From Aurifilum marmelostoma (lineage: Eukaryota; Ascomycota; Sordariomycetes; Diaporthales; Cryphonectriaceae), in contig JAMXSV010000028.1 of assembly GCA_027559495.1 (NCBI GenBank), positions 2,356,001 to 2,420,000 on the forward strand: a stretch of DNA of 64,000 nt. Direction: 5' to 3'. Made by a program: the position numbers and the translations under genes. Under the pieces are notes generated by a model, which saw only the letters and a list, made by a program, of their open reading frames with translations, made no database searches and had not been told where the DNA came from. Of the stretch, positions 45,601 to 57,900 are shown piece after piece; within the stretch, counting starts at the first letter, position 1; every line of letters begins with the position of its first letter.

Positions 45601-46172
45601 AAGAAAAGAACCACCAGCCAGATCTCCTTCAGTCCGTCCTGTGTCCACCATCGATCGCCCAGACCACACAGTCCTATTGTCCTGTTTACCCCCCCCCCAT
45701 GCCTTTGTCTTCCCCTTCTTTCTCTCTTGCTTCCGGTTCTCCACTTCTCACCGAGACCGAGTCACCCGGCCGGTCTCTGTCCTTTGTTGGCCTCACAGCC
45801 CAAGTGTCGTCACAGGGACCATGCCGAGCCTCATTTGCGCGCCCAGTCTAGCCAGCTGCATCACACCCTCCACCCCCCATCCACCACTGTGACTCACACT
45901 TCCTCCCCCCCCCCTCCCCCGTCTCCGCGTTGGAGAGAGAGAGGAGAGAGAGAGAGAGAGAGAGGGTCTACGGTGCACTGTGCTCCATTTTCTTTCTCCG
46001 TCTTTTTCTCTTCTTGTCTCATTCTCCCCCCCCCCCCCTTCCCTCTGTGTCTATCTCCCTCAGCCTTACATACGAGACATTGACTGACCCGTATGACAGA
46101 CCTACCTTTGCGCCCACTTGGAACTAAGAAGTCCTTTGCCCAAGATCGCCCGTCATCATCCCGGCTCCCATC
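40483..46172. other. 5.7-kb gene-poor, repeat-rich spacer and leader of the zinc-finger gene
   Basis: The longest spacer in the window. It holds many homopolymers (A runs at 41398 and 41523-41541, T run near 41611, G runs near 41176, 42090, 43304 and 44542), a CT/GT microsatellite (listed separately), GTG triplets near 44557, a GA run at 45932-45964 and C runs near 45906 and 46026. A 265-codon frame at 40592-41389 is low-complexity and not called. From about 45240 to 46170 the plus strand is pyrimidine-rich with several ATGs, fitting a long leader for the transcription factor at 46173. Confidence 0.5.
42569..42620 (+). repeat. Compound (CT)n(GT)n microsatellite
   Basis: About fifteen CT units pass directly into about eleven GT units. 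It lies in the gene-poor spacer, far from any called exon. Confidence 0.97.
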
Positions 46173-48558
46173 ATGTCAAACCCGCGTAGGACACCGGCTG
46201 CATCCCGGGATGGCTCTGGCCCAGCTCTGGGCCTTAAGACCAACTTGGTCCTCCGCAAGGGTGCTACTTTCCATTCTCCCACCAGCCCATCTTCTGAAGC
46301 AGAGTGTCCTGCCTTCAGACCGCCTGCCCTCCCCCGGCGTTCTCAGACCAGCCTGGATGATGTTATCGATGCTCACCGTCGCCGCATCCGCATGACCCTT
46401 GCGACCATCGATCAGGCCCTCTCCTCCACAACCGAGTCTCAGTCCCAGGACAAGGCCTCTCCCGGCGCGCCCCTCGACAGCAGCTTCCCCTTCCCCGAGC
46501 CCTTACAAAAGCATTCCGTCGCCATGCTCGACGAGCCCGGCAAGGAGCGGCGTGTCCTACGCCCACGCTCTACTGTACGCCGCCCAACCCGTTACCACGA
46601 TTCAGACAGTGGTCTCGGAACATCCATTGTCACCTCCAAGGACAAAGTCACCGTCGAGGCGTCCTCCAAGAAGTCCAAGACGTCGACCGTCAAGGCTTCC
46701 ACCGTCACGCGCTCTGCCGCTGCCTCCACCGCCGCCCTGCCCGGCCTGAGCTCCCGCGCCACAAACAAGATCTGCGAGCACATCCTGAAGCCGCTGCTCG
46801 CCAGGCCACAGCTCAAGCCCTTCCACCCCCTGGTCATTGACTGCCCCAGGAGGATCAAGGAGAAAGAGATCCTTTGTCTCCGGGATCTCGAGAAGACACT
46901 CCTGCTCATCGCCCCAGTAAGTGAACTTCAAAGGGACCTTGGTATTCGGGGATATACTTATCGATCTCTCTGCCTGAAGGAGACAACCAAATCCCGTGGC
47001 CTGTACCTCGACTTTTGTCTCAGCACCGTCCACTGTATCCAGGCGACTGTAGAGTACCTGAGCGACCGAGAACAGACCAGACCCCGCGACCTTCCTTACA
47101 CCAACGGCTACTTCATCGACCTCGTCGACCAGATCCAGCTCTATGCGAAGCAGCTCGCCGAGGGCAAGGACAAGAAGACTGGCGAGGGCGATATGGAGCT
47201 TGACGGGTATGTGATCCCCACAGACACCCCCAGACCGATAGCCATGCTGACAGCGACCTCTTCCTCCCCATTCAGATCTGACGCCATCAAGCTGCATGGC
47301 GGCATTCACATCAACGGCAGGCCCGCTGAACTAGTCCGCGTCAACAAGAACGGAAAAGCCATCTCCCTGGCCACGGGCCTCGAGATCGATATGGACGAGA
47401 CCCCCGACGGAGAGATCAAGATCAAGAGGTCTGCGAGCGAGGAGGCGGCGGACGAGGATGAGATCATGCGCTCGATGGCGCGGCGCAAGAAGAACGCCAG
47501 CCCCGAGGAGCTGGCGCCCAAGAGGTGCAGGGAACCAGGCTGCAACAAGGAGTTCAAGCGGCCCTGCGACCTGACCAAGCACGAAAAGACACACTCGCGT
47601 CCGTGGAAGTGCCCCATCGAGACGTGCAAGTACCACGACTACGGCTGGCCCACCGAGAAGGAGATGGACCGCCACTGCAATGACAAGCACAACACGGCCC
47701 CGCCCATGTACAAGTGCCTGTTCCCTCCCTGCCCCTACAAGTCCAAGAGGGAGTCCAACTGCAAGCAGCACATGGAGAAGGCCCACGGCTGGCAGTATGT
47801 CCGCACCAAGACCAACGGGGGCAAGAAGCCCGGCAGCAAGGCTGGCAGCATCACACACCAGACGCCTTCGGTGCGTGGCCTCCCGACGCCCATCAGCAAC
47901 CCGCCGAGCATCGGCATGGCAACTCCCCCCAGGGAGAACCTTCACTACCAGTCCACCAACATCGACTTCCCTGCCTACATCCCGGAGGCGACGCCCTTCG
48001 ACTTCAACACCCTGCCCCAGGAGATCCACGTTGATCACATGGGCTACTCGCCCGAGTACTCCCCACCAGCCGACAACCCCACGCCCGTCACTGATCCCGG
48101 CCTGGACACGTCCTCTGTGATATTCCAGGACGCACCGGCCGCGGGCTTCCAGTGGGACGACATCTACAGTGCCAACCAGGCGCAGGTGCAGGGGCCAAAC
48201 TTCCCCAGGGAGCTGGCCGAGCAGTTTGTCGCCTTCTCCGAGGCCGAGCTGTGCAAGACGCAGATGGCCCCGCAGATCTCGCCCATCGGCCAGGGCAACG
48301 CGATGCTGTTCACCCCACACTCTCTGGCAGACGTGGATGACTGCTTCGACGAGGTCGCCGCAGTGGACGTGCGGGGCAGCGCCGACTTCCTCCTCTTCCC
48401 GCCTACCGAGGGCAAGCCTCTCTTCCACCAGCAGCCCCTGTTCGGCGCCGAGATGCCCTCAGTGGCTGCGGGCTACTCTCAGCCCAACTCGCAAGAGATG
48501 TGGGGGGGTCGATTGGTCTAACAATCCCAATGGCTTCCCCTACAGCCAGCAGCACTAA
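46173..48558 (+). CDS. C2H2 zinc-finger transcription factor; one-base frame break near the 3' end
   Basis: Exons 46173-46916, 46980-47206 and 47276 onward. Both introns (63 and 69 bp) are stop-free multiples of three, but have good donors (GTAAGT, GTATGT). The protein has a long basic/disordered N-terminus, a helical block EKTLLLIAP joined across intron 1 to ETTKSRGLYLDFCLSTVHC and ATVEYLSDREQTRPRDLPYT, three C2H2-type fingers in about residues 407-495 (CREPGCNKEFKRPCDLTKH, WKCPIETCKYHDYGWPTEK, YKCLFPPCPYKSKRESNC), and a Pro/Asp-rich, probably activating C-terminus. As written the frame ends MWGGRLV at 48521. Removing one G from the G7 run at 48502-48508 gives MWGVDWSNNPNGFPYSQQH with a stop at 48556-48558, about 750 residues, which looks like the genuine end. 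Fungus-specific family by appearance; target genes unknown. Confidence 0.88.
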
Positions 48559-51500
48559 AACAAGAGAACGAAAAAAGAGAGAAAAAAAAAAAACACTACT
48601 GCATCAGCCTACCTTTCTGCGACCACCAGGGTTCGCAATTATGATTTTGTTATGATTTGACGAAGCGGGACGTCGAGAGAGAAGAGGGAGAGAGACAGAC
48701 ACAGACAGGCAGGGGGAGAGGTGAAGAACAGATGTGGCACTTTGATAACCTCACTCATTTGTCAACAAGAGTCAAGGACTGTGGATACAGACTGCTTGTT
48801 TACGCTTGCTTGAGAGATGTCATTGTCTCCTTTGGTCAACTACTTTTCCTTTTCTGACAGACGCAACAAATGTGGAAGCAAGATCAGAACAAGTTTTTTG
48901 AGTCTTCATTTTTCTTCTTCTTCTTTTCTCTCTTGGGGAGGAAATCAGGGCGGATGGATGTAAACGGGCACATGGCCTCAGATTCTGAACGCAAACATCT
49001 TGGGTAATACAGCAGGCAATGAGATGTGTATTTTTGTTTTGCTAGGTAGAAAGGAAACCTCACAATACACATGACGATTCAGACGTCCATCACAACATCA
49101 TTTGATCAGCTTCTGTGTCTCACTGCCCACTCGTATTGTTAACTGGTAATTAGGAAGGAAGGAAAAACAAAACAGTGTGATGCAATCTCACATTCAAGTT
49201 TCAGGCTTGGTTGCATGCGCGACGACGAGGCAGTGCAGTGCTGACATGCATGAGGCAGTGCCCAGAGAGGTGAGCATCGCCAGGCCCGCCAGTGTTGGCC
49301 CACCTAGCGCAAAAGAGAAGGGCTGCCCCCGGGGGGAGGTGAGTGCTCCAAGCAGTGCGTTAGAGGAGACCGAAGAGACCCGCTTTTTCAGAGGCTCAAC
49401 AGAGCTCCAACCCCACGTGATGAGCTGTCTGAGCTTGGTCCCTCCGCCCCAAAAAATAAAGGATTTTCCTCTTCCTTCTTCTTTCCCCCCTTCCCTGATG
49501 CTACTGCTACTGCTACTGCGCATTCACGCAAAAAAAAACCAGCCTAGCTTGACAGATCGATGGCAGTCGGTGTGTCTAGCAATTTGCATTGCGCGCACAG
49601 CTGCAGGGCACAGCCCACCAGGGGCCCTCCTGGACTGGATTCAACTGGCCTTTGTTCTTCTTTTGTTTGTGTGCGTCATGATTGTTGTTGTTGTGGATGC
49701 GACGCGACTCTGCCATTGCTTGCTCTTGCACTCTTCACACCGCCTGTCTCCCACCTACCTGCCTGCATCACCATAACTGAGCAGCCACGCAGCAGGAAGG
49801 CCTGTTGAGCAGAGGAAGCAAGAGAGAGAGAGGCAGGCAGGCAGGCAGACAAGCCATCCCCCTCACAACTGCGCTGCGCGCCTATGCCCTCCAGACCCGC
49901 CTCTTCTTCACACCCAAAAGGTAAGTCACCTCTCATCAATTTATCACACTTCCCCCTCTCGAAGCCGTCCTCCTCCACACTACCATGATGACTTTCCTTT
50001 CAAACCCTACACTCTCAAAATAGGAAGAGCCGTATGAGACCACCCTCGGGGGTTCTTGCGCATCGATCTCCCCCCGTCCTCCGGGGCTTGTGTGGGGTTA
50101 TCGTTTTGTGTTTCCCCCCCCCTCTTTTTTTATATTTGGCCGCCTCTCGCCTGGCTGGACATCCTCCCGCGTGCCCATTTTCCCCTCGAGAGGGGGGAAG
50201 CGCCTGCACCGTCATGTGCTGGCGGGGACGGGAGGTGTCGGGGTGGGAGGGGGTGGGGGTGGTGGTGCTTTGAAATCTGGGTTTCTGATGTTTTGTGTGT
50301 CTGCCAAACTTTGTCTTCTTCCTTTCTAGGATGGACAAATTGGCAGAGGCAGGACGGTGGAGGGCTGTGTGAGAAATTTTGGGGGGATTACCCCCCCTTT
50401 CGGTAATCTGCTGTTCGTGCTGACGAGTTTGGGGGCTTCCTCCCTTTGCAGGTAATGATTGAATGACATCTCGACATGTGACGCTGGCTGGATGCCCTCT
50501 GTCTGGATGGTTGTTGTCTACGCGCAAGCATGGCGTCTAAACATCGGCCCTTGCAAACGTCCCGTGTGGTTCTACTAACCGTACATTCTGGACGGCGTCA
50601 ATCCCTCACAAATGAATAGTCTGTATTCCCTTTCAGCTGAAGCTGTTGTTTGTGTGCCTATGGTGCATCAGGCGGTTTAGTCTTGGGAAACGTGTGATCA
50701 TTGTGAAGGCGGGCAGGTCATTTGGTGGCCGAGAGTTGCTTGATGAGCACGGAACATCAACATTCACCACAATTCCCACGCATCCTTGAAGAAGCTCGCC
50801 CCGTCCGTTATGCAGATGCTCCAGGTAAGATATCTGGCCAGGTAGCTCAGCCACGAAGATGCCGAACAAGGCGATGAATACCTCGTTGCGGCAGGATGTT
50901 GTACCTGATTAGATAGCCCACTCTCCCCTACACTTGCCAATGAAACTCAACATATTCAACCTCCTTCTTTCCCCATCGTGAACTTATGGGCACTACTATT
51001 TCTGAACGGCAATGATTCCTCGTATGGGTTGCTTTGGTAGTCCGTTCAGCATTCCTCAGTACCTACTTAACGTGGCTGCGTGGGGTGTGTGTGTGTGTGT
51101 GTGTGTGTGTGAGAGGCGTGAAGCCCTTCGTCGTGATTTTATATCCTCATGCACCGATCCTCTGATATGCCATAGCATCCCAACTAAGAGGTACCCCGTT
51201 ACTGAAGAAGAAAGGTGAGGGAGGGGGCGAGGGGAAACAATAACAGAAAGGTGGGAAGGGTGGTTGACAGGGTGTACAAGGTGCGCGTGAAGATCTGTCC
51301 GGGTCGGGAGGCAAACAGAACTGTATAATGAGCCCCTCGGATGTCTCTCATGGACACGGGGTAGACTAGACGGGGTATCGAATACGAAAATGAATGGAAA
51401 AGGCATGATGGGGTGGTCGACTTGTGACAGCCTCGACGAGCACACGTGCAAGCACCAGGGGACGGTCATCATGATGAGCTGGCCGGCTGAGAGAAATCCG

Positions 51501-52629
51501 CAGCCTACCTTCCGACAAGTCGGCTGTCACATGGGGACAGAGAAGACGTACGATGATGATGATGATGCAGATCTCGGGGATTCATGTTTCAAACTACTCA
51601 AGCTGTCCATTACTGTGCAGGTATATACGTCGAAGTTACACACATATCAAATGGACATAACAGACCCCAACTTTTTCCCCGTATCCAAGCGCACCTTAGT
51701 TGATGGTATCTTCACCCCCCCCCATATCCTACAGGCAGACCATCTGTCTCACGTTCAGCCTCTTTCTCGTCCCCTCGCCGCCACGCTGCCCCGCTCCCCT
51801 TATAAATAGACCGCGAGGCTCCAGCATGACCTTGCCAGCCACAATAGTCTCTTACCATGCGGCAGATGAGCCCGGCCATAAAAGATAGAAACAACGCCTC
51901 CGCAATGTGCTTCTGCCTCCGCCTCGTATGAGATGAAGGCTTGGTATCATTGAGCATGCAACGAATGAATGTGTTTTGTAGCCATGCCCGGGCTACGTGA
52001 TATTGACGACACCGATATGAAAAGGGAAGGAAAATAAAAAAACGAATTTTGGCTGAAAGTATATGCAACTTGAATGAAAGCTGAGAGAATGATACAGAGA
52101 CACTCGCTGGTATTTTGAGTATGGTGCTCGTTGACGATGGAGCTCGCGGTGGTCGATGGAATTATTGGGGGAGGTTTTTTTTTTTTCCTTTTTTTTTTTT
52201 TGTCGTAACGCGACTTTCGAGGATACACGCAAATACTGACGAGATATAAGGCGTTAGGTATCCAGCATTAAGGATCGGCCACACCAGAGAGCGAGATGCA
52301 CCCGATTACTGGCAATTTTCCCGAGATCGAATTTTGGGCGGGGCCTGAGCAGAGCGAGAGGATGAGAATGCGCGGGCAGAGGGAAAGGTCGTTGTGTTGC
52401 TTCGAACCCCCTTCCTGTCTTCTCTATATGGCGACAGATAAGAAAAAGGTCTCTATGAATGATCTCTTCGCCCGAAAATGATGAAATTGAAAAAAGATGG
52501 CTCCTTGGGTATAAAGAAAAAAGAATGGCGTCAGGTATCAATCGTGAGTAATCGCAACGCTGAAGTACAGGAAAAGGACAATGAAGCATGGTTGGACTCT
52601 CGGTACCGCTGTGGCCTCGCACAGGAGAA
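48559..52629. other. 4-kb convergent spacer
   Basis: Between two convergent genes. Contains an A run at 48582-48593, a GA/CAGA-rich patch at 48680-48720, a GT microsatellite (listed separately), and T runs at 52174-52201. ORFs of up to 199 codons occur on both strands (for example 49177-49776 and 50015-50527) but are low-complexity and without family resemblance. Confidence 0.5.
51085..51111 (+). repeat. (GT)n microsatellite
   Basis: Uninterrupted GT dinucleotides, about thirteen units, in the spacer downstream of the zinc-finger gene. Confidence 0.95.
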
Positions 52630-54916
52630 TTAGTAGCGGTTCTGGTTCTCTCCGACTCCGAGGTTCAACCAGCTCATGTCAGAGGTGTGTGCTGTTGCCA
52701 GCTGAGGCTGTTGGCTGATGCCACTTTGGACATTGCGCGGCATGGGCGGCCGCTGGCTCGGCGAGGACGGTGGCATGGGGAAAGCAGAGCTATACATGCT
52801 GCTTGTGGCCCGTGTACCGGTGAAGGGTCGGCTTGTGAGCGCAGTAGGATCCCAAGAGTCGTGGACGCTGGCGGGAATACCACTCGAGTAACCAGAGAGG
52901 TCCGAGTCCTGGCTGTGAGGTCGATTGTTGCCGATGCGTCCTGAGATGCCTCCACTAAGGCCTGAAGGGTAGTTGCTCGTGGTGGGAGATCCCGAGTTGA
53001 CCCTGCCAAAACGCGGTGGCCCATCGACGTTCAGCGGAGGTACCGTTGCTGAGTCTTGGGTCCTGCGATTGTGTAGGCTGACAGCAGGGCCACTAGTCGA
53101 GTAACGAGATCCCTCAGACGCAACGGTGTTGCGATTGGCGTTGTTATTCCCATAGCCAAGGATATTCAGTGCACCGCTCTCGCCGGACCAGTATCTGTTC
53201 CATCCCGAGCTGCGCCGGATACCATCCTGCTGGTTGGCAGGCACACGCAGCGTTGCTGGAGGTTCTACGGTATCAGCAGTGAAGGACACGCCCTTCTCGT
53301 CCCGGATGTCCGAAGCCAGAGCTCGCAGTGGTGGGTTGGGCCCAGCGATGGCAGGCATCGGGCCGCTGATCTGTTTCTTGAGTTGACTGCTACCATCCGC
53401 GCCCCCCTTTCCGAAAGAGGGCCGAGGTGCACCGTCCATAGAAGCTTTGGGGCCTTTGCCCATCAGGATAGCCATGGATGAGAAGGACGCATTCGAGCCC
53501 TTTGCCATGTGCCCGCGCATGAAGGACGGATTCGTAGGGGATCGTGGGAAGCTCTCGGTAGCCATAGCCATGGCCATTCCGCTCTTCTCGGGCTCTCCGG
53601 ACGAGCCACTGGCTCTTCTGGCGTGGCCAGCCTGTATGAAATCTCGCCTGGTCTTGCGTCTCTTAATCTGGCAGTACACCAGAAGCAACAGGACGATTGC
53701 GCCACCAATCGAGCCCAGTATCGCACCCAAGACCTGATTTGCGCTCAGCGAGGATGAGGAAGAGCCGGTGCTCTTCGAAGATGATGAAGATGATGCCACC
53801 ACTGCTCCTGTCGACTCCGCTGCGGCCGTGGCAGAAGTGCCGCTGGACTCAGTGGCCGAGGCTGTGGGCGAAGAGGCCGATGAGGTAGACACGTGGAGGG
53901 TCTTTTGGTCGTCAGAAGCCAGCAGCTCAGTGGCATTGATCCAGCTGTTGGTGTTCTGGTTGAAAAGGCAAATGACATCGTCCATGTTTCCGCCCGAGAG
54001 CACGACCATTCCGTCGCTGGACACGGCTGCCGCTGAGTTGCTTCGAACGGCTGAAGACGCATAGGTGTCGTTGTATGATGGCCAACTGGTGGCAGTCAGA
54101 GTGTTTCTCCGGTCGGGTTGGGTGCTCTCATCCCAGCGCCTGGTGATAGCAACGGCGTTCGAGACGGGGGCCCCGTGCGTGTCGACGATGAGGGTCCGGT
54201 TGGCCACGTTCGGGGCCACAGTCATGTCGTAGGTGTACAAGCTTTTCGAACCGTCACTACCAGTCACCAAAGATGCGTGCCAGCCATCGGTGCCGGTCTT
54301 CAGAGGTGACGCAAGGGTCGCCCCAGAGTTGGTCCAGCCAGAGCCGACCTCAAACAGCATGACCTGGGTATTGTCGCTGGCGCCACCAACCATGACAGCC
54401 TGCGTGTCTGACCATGGCAGGAGGATCGGGCTCGTTGCCGGGGGCGCGCCATCGGACTCGTATGCGAGGACAGAGTATGGTTCGGACAAGCTGATGCTGA
54501 ATGTTTGGGTCGACAGGCCCGAGTTGCCATCCTGACTTCCGGCGTAGACGACGATGGCATTCCAGCCGGGCAGATATACGGCGGCATGGTCCGTCCTGTT
54601 CTCGGTGACGGCGGTGACGGGTGATATCGATTCCCATGAGCCGGTGGAGTACGTGTATTTTTGCAGACCCTTGTAGTCGGCGGAGCCTCCTGTTCCCCCC
54701 GACAATCCAGAGGGCAGCCTGGCTGCTGTCCGTCGAGTCGACATTGACACAGGCAGCACCCGACAGCGCCTCTCCCTGGTCGAGTAGCTTCCAGTCCGCC
54801 CCTTTGACCAGCTCTAAGGATTGGAAAGCATCGGCCTGGTAAGTGTAGAGTGTGTTATTGTAGACAACGGAGCACTCGTTGTCCAACGCGACCTTCGGTT
54901 TAGGTTGCCCCGACAT
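52630..54916 (-). CDS. Kelch-like single-pass membrane protein (often mislabelled splicing factor CLF1); one-base frame break
   Basis: The span is 2287 nt, one more than a multiple of three. The first frame (MSGQPKPKVALDNECSVVYN onward) is lost after ALWIVGG at six C on the plus strand (54695-54700). Dropping one base gives ALWIVGGTGGSADYKGLQKY and an open frame to the stop, about 761 residues. Residues up to about 300 form a beta-propeller-like ectodomain with kelch-style repeats (AVYLPGWNAIVVYAGSQDG, QAVMVGGASDNTQVMLFEVG, GMVVLSGGNMDDVICLF). A Ser/Thr-rich stalk, one transmembrane helix (LGAILGSIGGAIVLLLLVYC, about residues 391-413), a basic KRRK stop-transfer and a long disordered cytoplasmic tail ending SWLNLGVGENQNRY follow. 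Orthologues are commonly annotated as pre-mRNA splicing factor CLF1, which the architecture contradicts. No signal peptide is seen with this start, so a short upstream exon is probably missing. Function unknown. Confidence 0.85.
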
Positions 54917-57900
54917 GGTGAAGAGAGATCGGCGACGCAAGCGAAGAGACCTTCTTCAATCCCAAAGGCTTGGGTGTTATCACCAAAGGAAAGGACCTCA
55001 GCACCAGACGAGATTTTCAACGCAATTGCATGACGAAATGAAATAGGTTCCCGGATCAAAGATAGTTCTGGTGGTGGAAGTCAGCAGCACGCTCAAAACT
55101 TATGTGGCCCAGGCCTGCAGGGACGGCCGGGACGGGAACCTGAGAGACCTGATCCAGCGGCAGACATACATCCAAACTTGATTTGAGTGTTGAGTTGGAG
55201 GCCGTGGTGTACGAGCCAAACCCACAACACAGGCCTGCCTTTCAACACGATAATCACCAGTGATCTAGACACCACAAGCTACCAGAGACCCGGCCAGGAC
55301 CGTGTTGACTCAAATCGAGGTGAGGGAGACGACAATCTTGTCTCAATATGAAGAGTAGTAGCGGTCTGAGGTCGAAAGGTGAGGGGGTTGCCCGCAAGGT
55401 ATGGTTGAGAACGAATAGTTTGAAAATAGATGCGGAATTGAGGACCTGTCCCCAGTCCAGGAAGGTTAAAGATCTGCTAGTAGGTTGAGTTTTGAAAAGT
55501 ATCAGAGTAAAAAGATGGGCAAGACAGAGAGCGAAGAAGGTGAAGGAGGGGGGGGGGTTTCCAAGGAAGATTCAGAAGACTGCGCTGTCGACTGAGAGAA
55601 ACGCTGCTGTAGGATCGGGCGTTTCTGCCTCTCTAGGACACCACTCCCGCGATCCGCCTAGAGCGTCCGTATCTACTCCACTTTATCCTTGATCTCTCTG
55701 ATGCGAGTCCACGAATGCTCCCCTTTTTTTCTTCTCGCTTAGTACCGGACACGGCTTTGAAATGCGTGGATGTCACGAGCTTGGATGGAAAGAAGGAAAC
55801 GGCGTGGAAGAGTCACAGGCTGATGCGAGGAACAAGATGCTCTGAAATGGGGACAGCACGAAATCCCAGCCGAGCACTGTGCCCTCGCCCAAAGAGATTG
55901 GTGCGAGGGAGGAAGAGGAGGGAAGCAGGAACTGACGACTTGAAAGCCATGCAATTGCCCTGAAAGGCGGCAACGTCCACCCAGGGGGGTTCAAAAGAGG
56001 GAAGGTACTGCACAGACAGGACTGCGCAGCAGACAAGGATTCCAGGTACCCCGGCCACCTGAACATCCAATGAGAGAGCTGTGTTGACAGCCCCGGGTCC
56101 ATAAATGTACCTTTTCCAGAAGAGACTCTTGCTCGGCTAGGACTCACGCGTGGGTCTCTGGTACCTGTCCCTTGCAGGGACTTTGGGGAGACATGCAGGA
56201 ACCTCGCGTGAGATGTCGATCATCTCCAGGATCTCTATCCCTGCGAATAGAATTGGGAGGGGAAAAGGGGAAAGGGCGAGGGTTCCTACCGCAGCAGTAA
56301 AACAACATCGCCCGCCCGCCTGTCTTTTTTTGTACTGCGACATGACATTCTGGCAGAAACACGACGAAACAAAGTCGTCGTCTGAGCTCTGATCATGTTT
56401 TACGTGTCGTCGTCGCCATGGCGCATCATGCACACGCAACAAGACTGACCAAACATCTTGTCTGATGCGCTCTGGTAACTAACAAGAGAGAACAGAAAAC
56501 AGAGCCCGTCCCCTCTGTGGGCTTGTTCGTATCAGGAGGTGTTGCGTGGGGAACCAACTATTGTAGTACTATGGGGATTTGGTAGGCCTCGACCGTACTT
56601 TGTAGCATCTGTGCTGGGGCGCCCAGCCGCCCAGAATTAAATCTCTACGGAACCACGACACTCTTTCAGGCCAGCCCTCCGGATCGGGATCCTCTCGATC
56701 TTTGCCCTCTCTCTCTCTCTCTCTCTCTCTTTTCCTGCGCTACCGACCACATGCGGCAACGCATACGTACAATACGAGGGCTCGGTGGCCATGATCTGGG
56801 TGCTTCCGCAGGATCCTTACCAGCAACCCACAACCCATACCTCAAAGGCGCCGTTATAGATCCATCGACGCAACACATGTCAGCCCATTTTTTCTCCCAG
56901 TCCCCGCCCTGCTGCACGATTCCCTCGCCCCGGTGGTGGGGGCAGTCCTGACGAGATGACGAAATCATCCTCCTCGGCCCGGTCAGTCTTGATGCCTCTT
57001 GGCCCGCGCAGCAGATGATTTCGCATGTTGTTCGGCTGGCCTGGCTACGATGGTGGGGAGAAGGAGGAGAAAGGAGAAAGGGGCGTTGGGTTCGTTTCTC
57101 TTCTTGCGCTATGCGCTAATCCGACCTCGGGATAGCCTGAAACGAAACGCCGCGGGGCCCTGTAAGTATAGACCCCTTGCGCTAATGCGAGGCGACGAGA
57201 TGGCAGCACCTTTCACAAAGGGCAAGGGCAAGGGGGGTTCGATGGTGTCCAATTCGGGCGGAGGCAAAAAAGCACCACCATGCCTCGACGCCCTCTTCTC
57301 ACCCATCGTCCTGCATGACATCTTGCACCGCTCTTGATCTTTCTAGGCCCAAGACAGCAACCCTCCCACGAGAAATTGGCACCCATCACCATCTTCACGA
57401 CCGTCCTGGCGGGCTCCGGTCGAGCCGAGATCCGGCTAGACGAAGGCGGAGCATCGAGTAAATTGCAACATCAAGCAAGATAGGCCCACAACTGCCCACT
57501 CCTTTGAGCCGCGCGCCCCCCCCTCCAGGGCATCAATAGCAGCAGCAGCACCAGTCTGAGCACCTCTGCGAGAGGACGTTGTCTTCCTCGACGGCACGCA
57601 TCCGAGATGATGCCGGGCTTTTTCACCCTATTGTTGGTAAGCGGAAACTCAATACTGACCCCGTCGTGCGCTTCGGTCTCTTCATGTCTGCGAACCCGGG
57701 CTGAGCGGGTAGCTCGTCGTACCAGAGATTGTATTCCTGAGCATACGGGATTTTTATCTTTTGTTCATTCAGTGGTAGCTGCTTCAGATTTGAGCGGCTG
57801 ACACGAGGCATATACAGTAGTACGACACACCAACCTGCAGGATCTGGTCCAGCTGTGAGCTAGTCATCCCTATGCGGTTTCTTCAGCGCTGTGAAATCCA

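Noticed and set aside
47331..48428. 365-codon ORF antisense to the zinc-finger gene
   Set aside because: Shadow frame of a GC-rich coding region; translation is Val/Leu/Gly/Arg-rich without domains.
49177..49776. 199-codon plus-strand ORF
   Set aside because: Leu/Val repeats from CTA/GTT triplet runs; no conserved segment.
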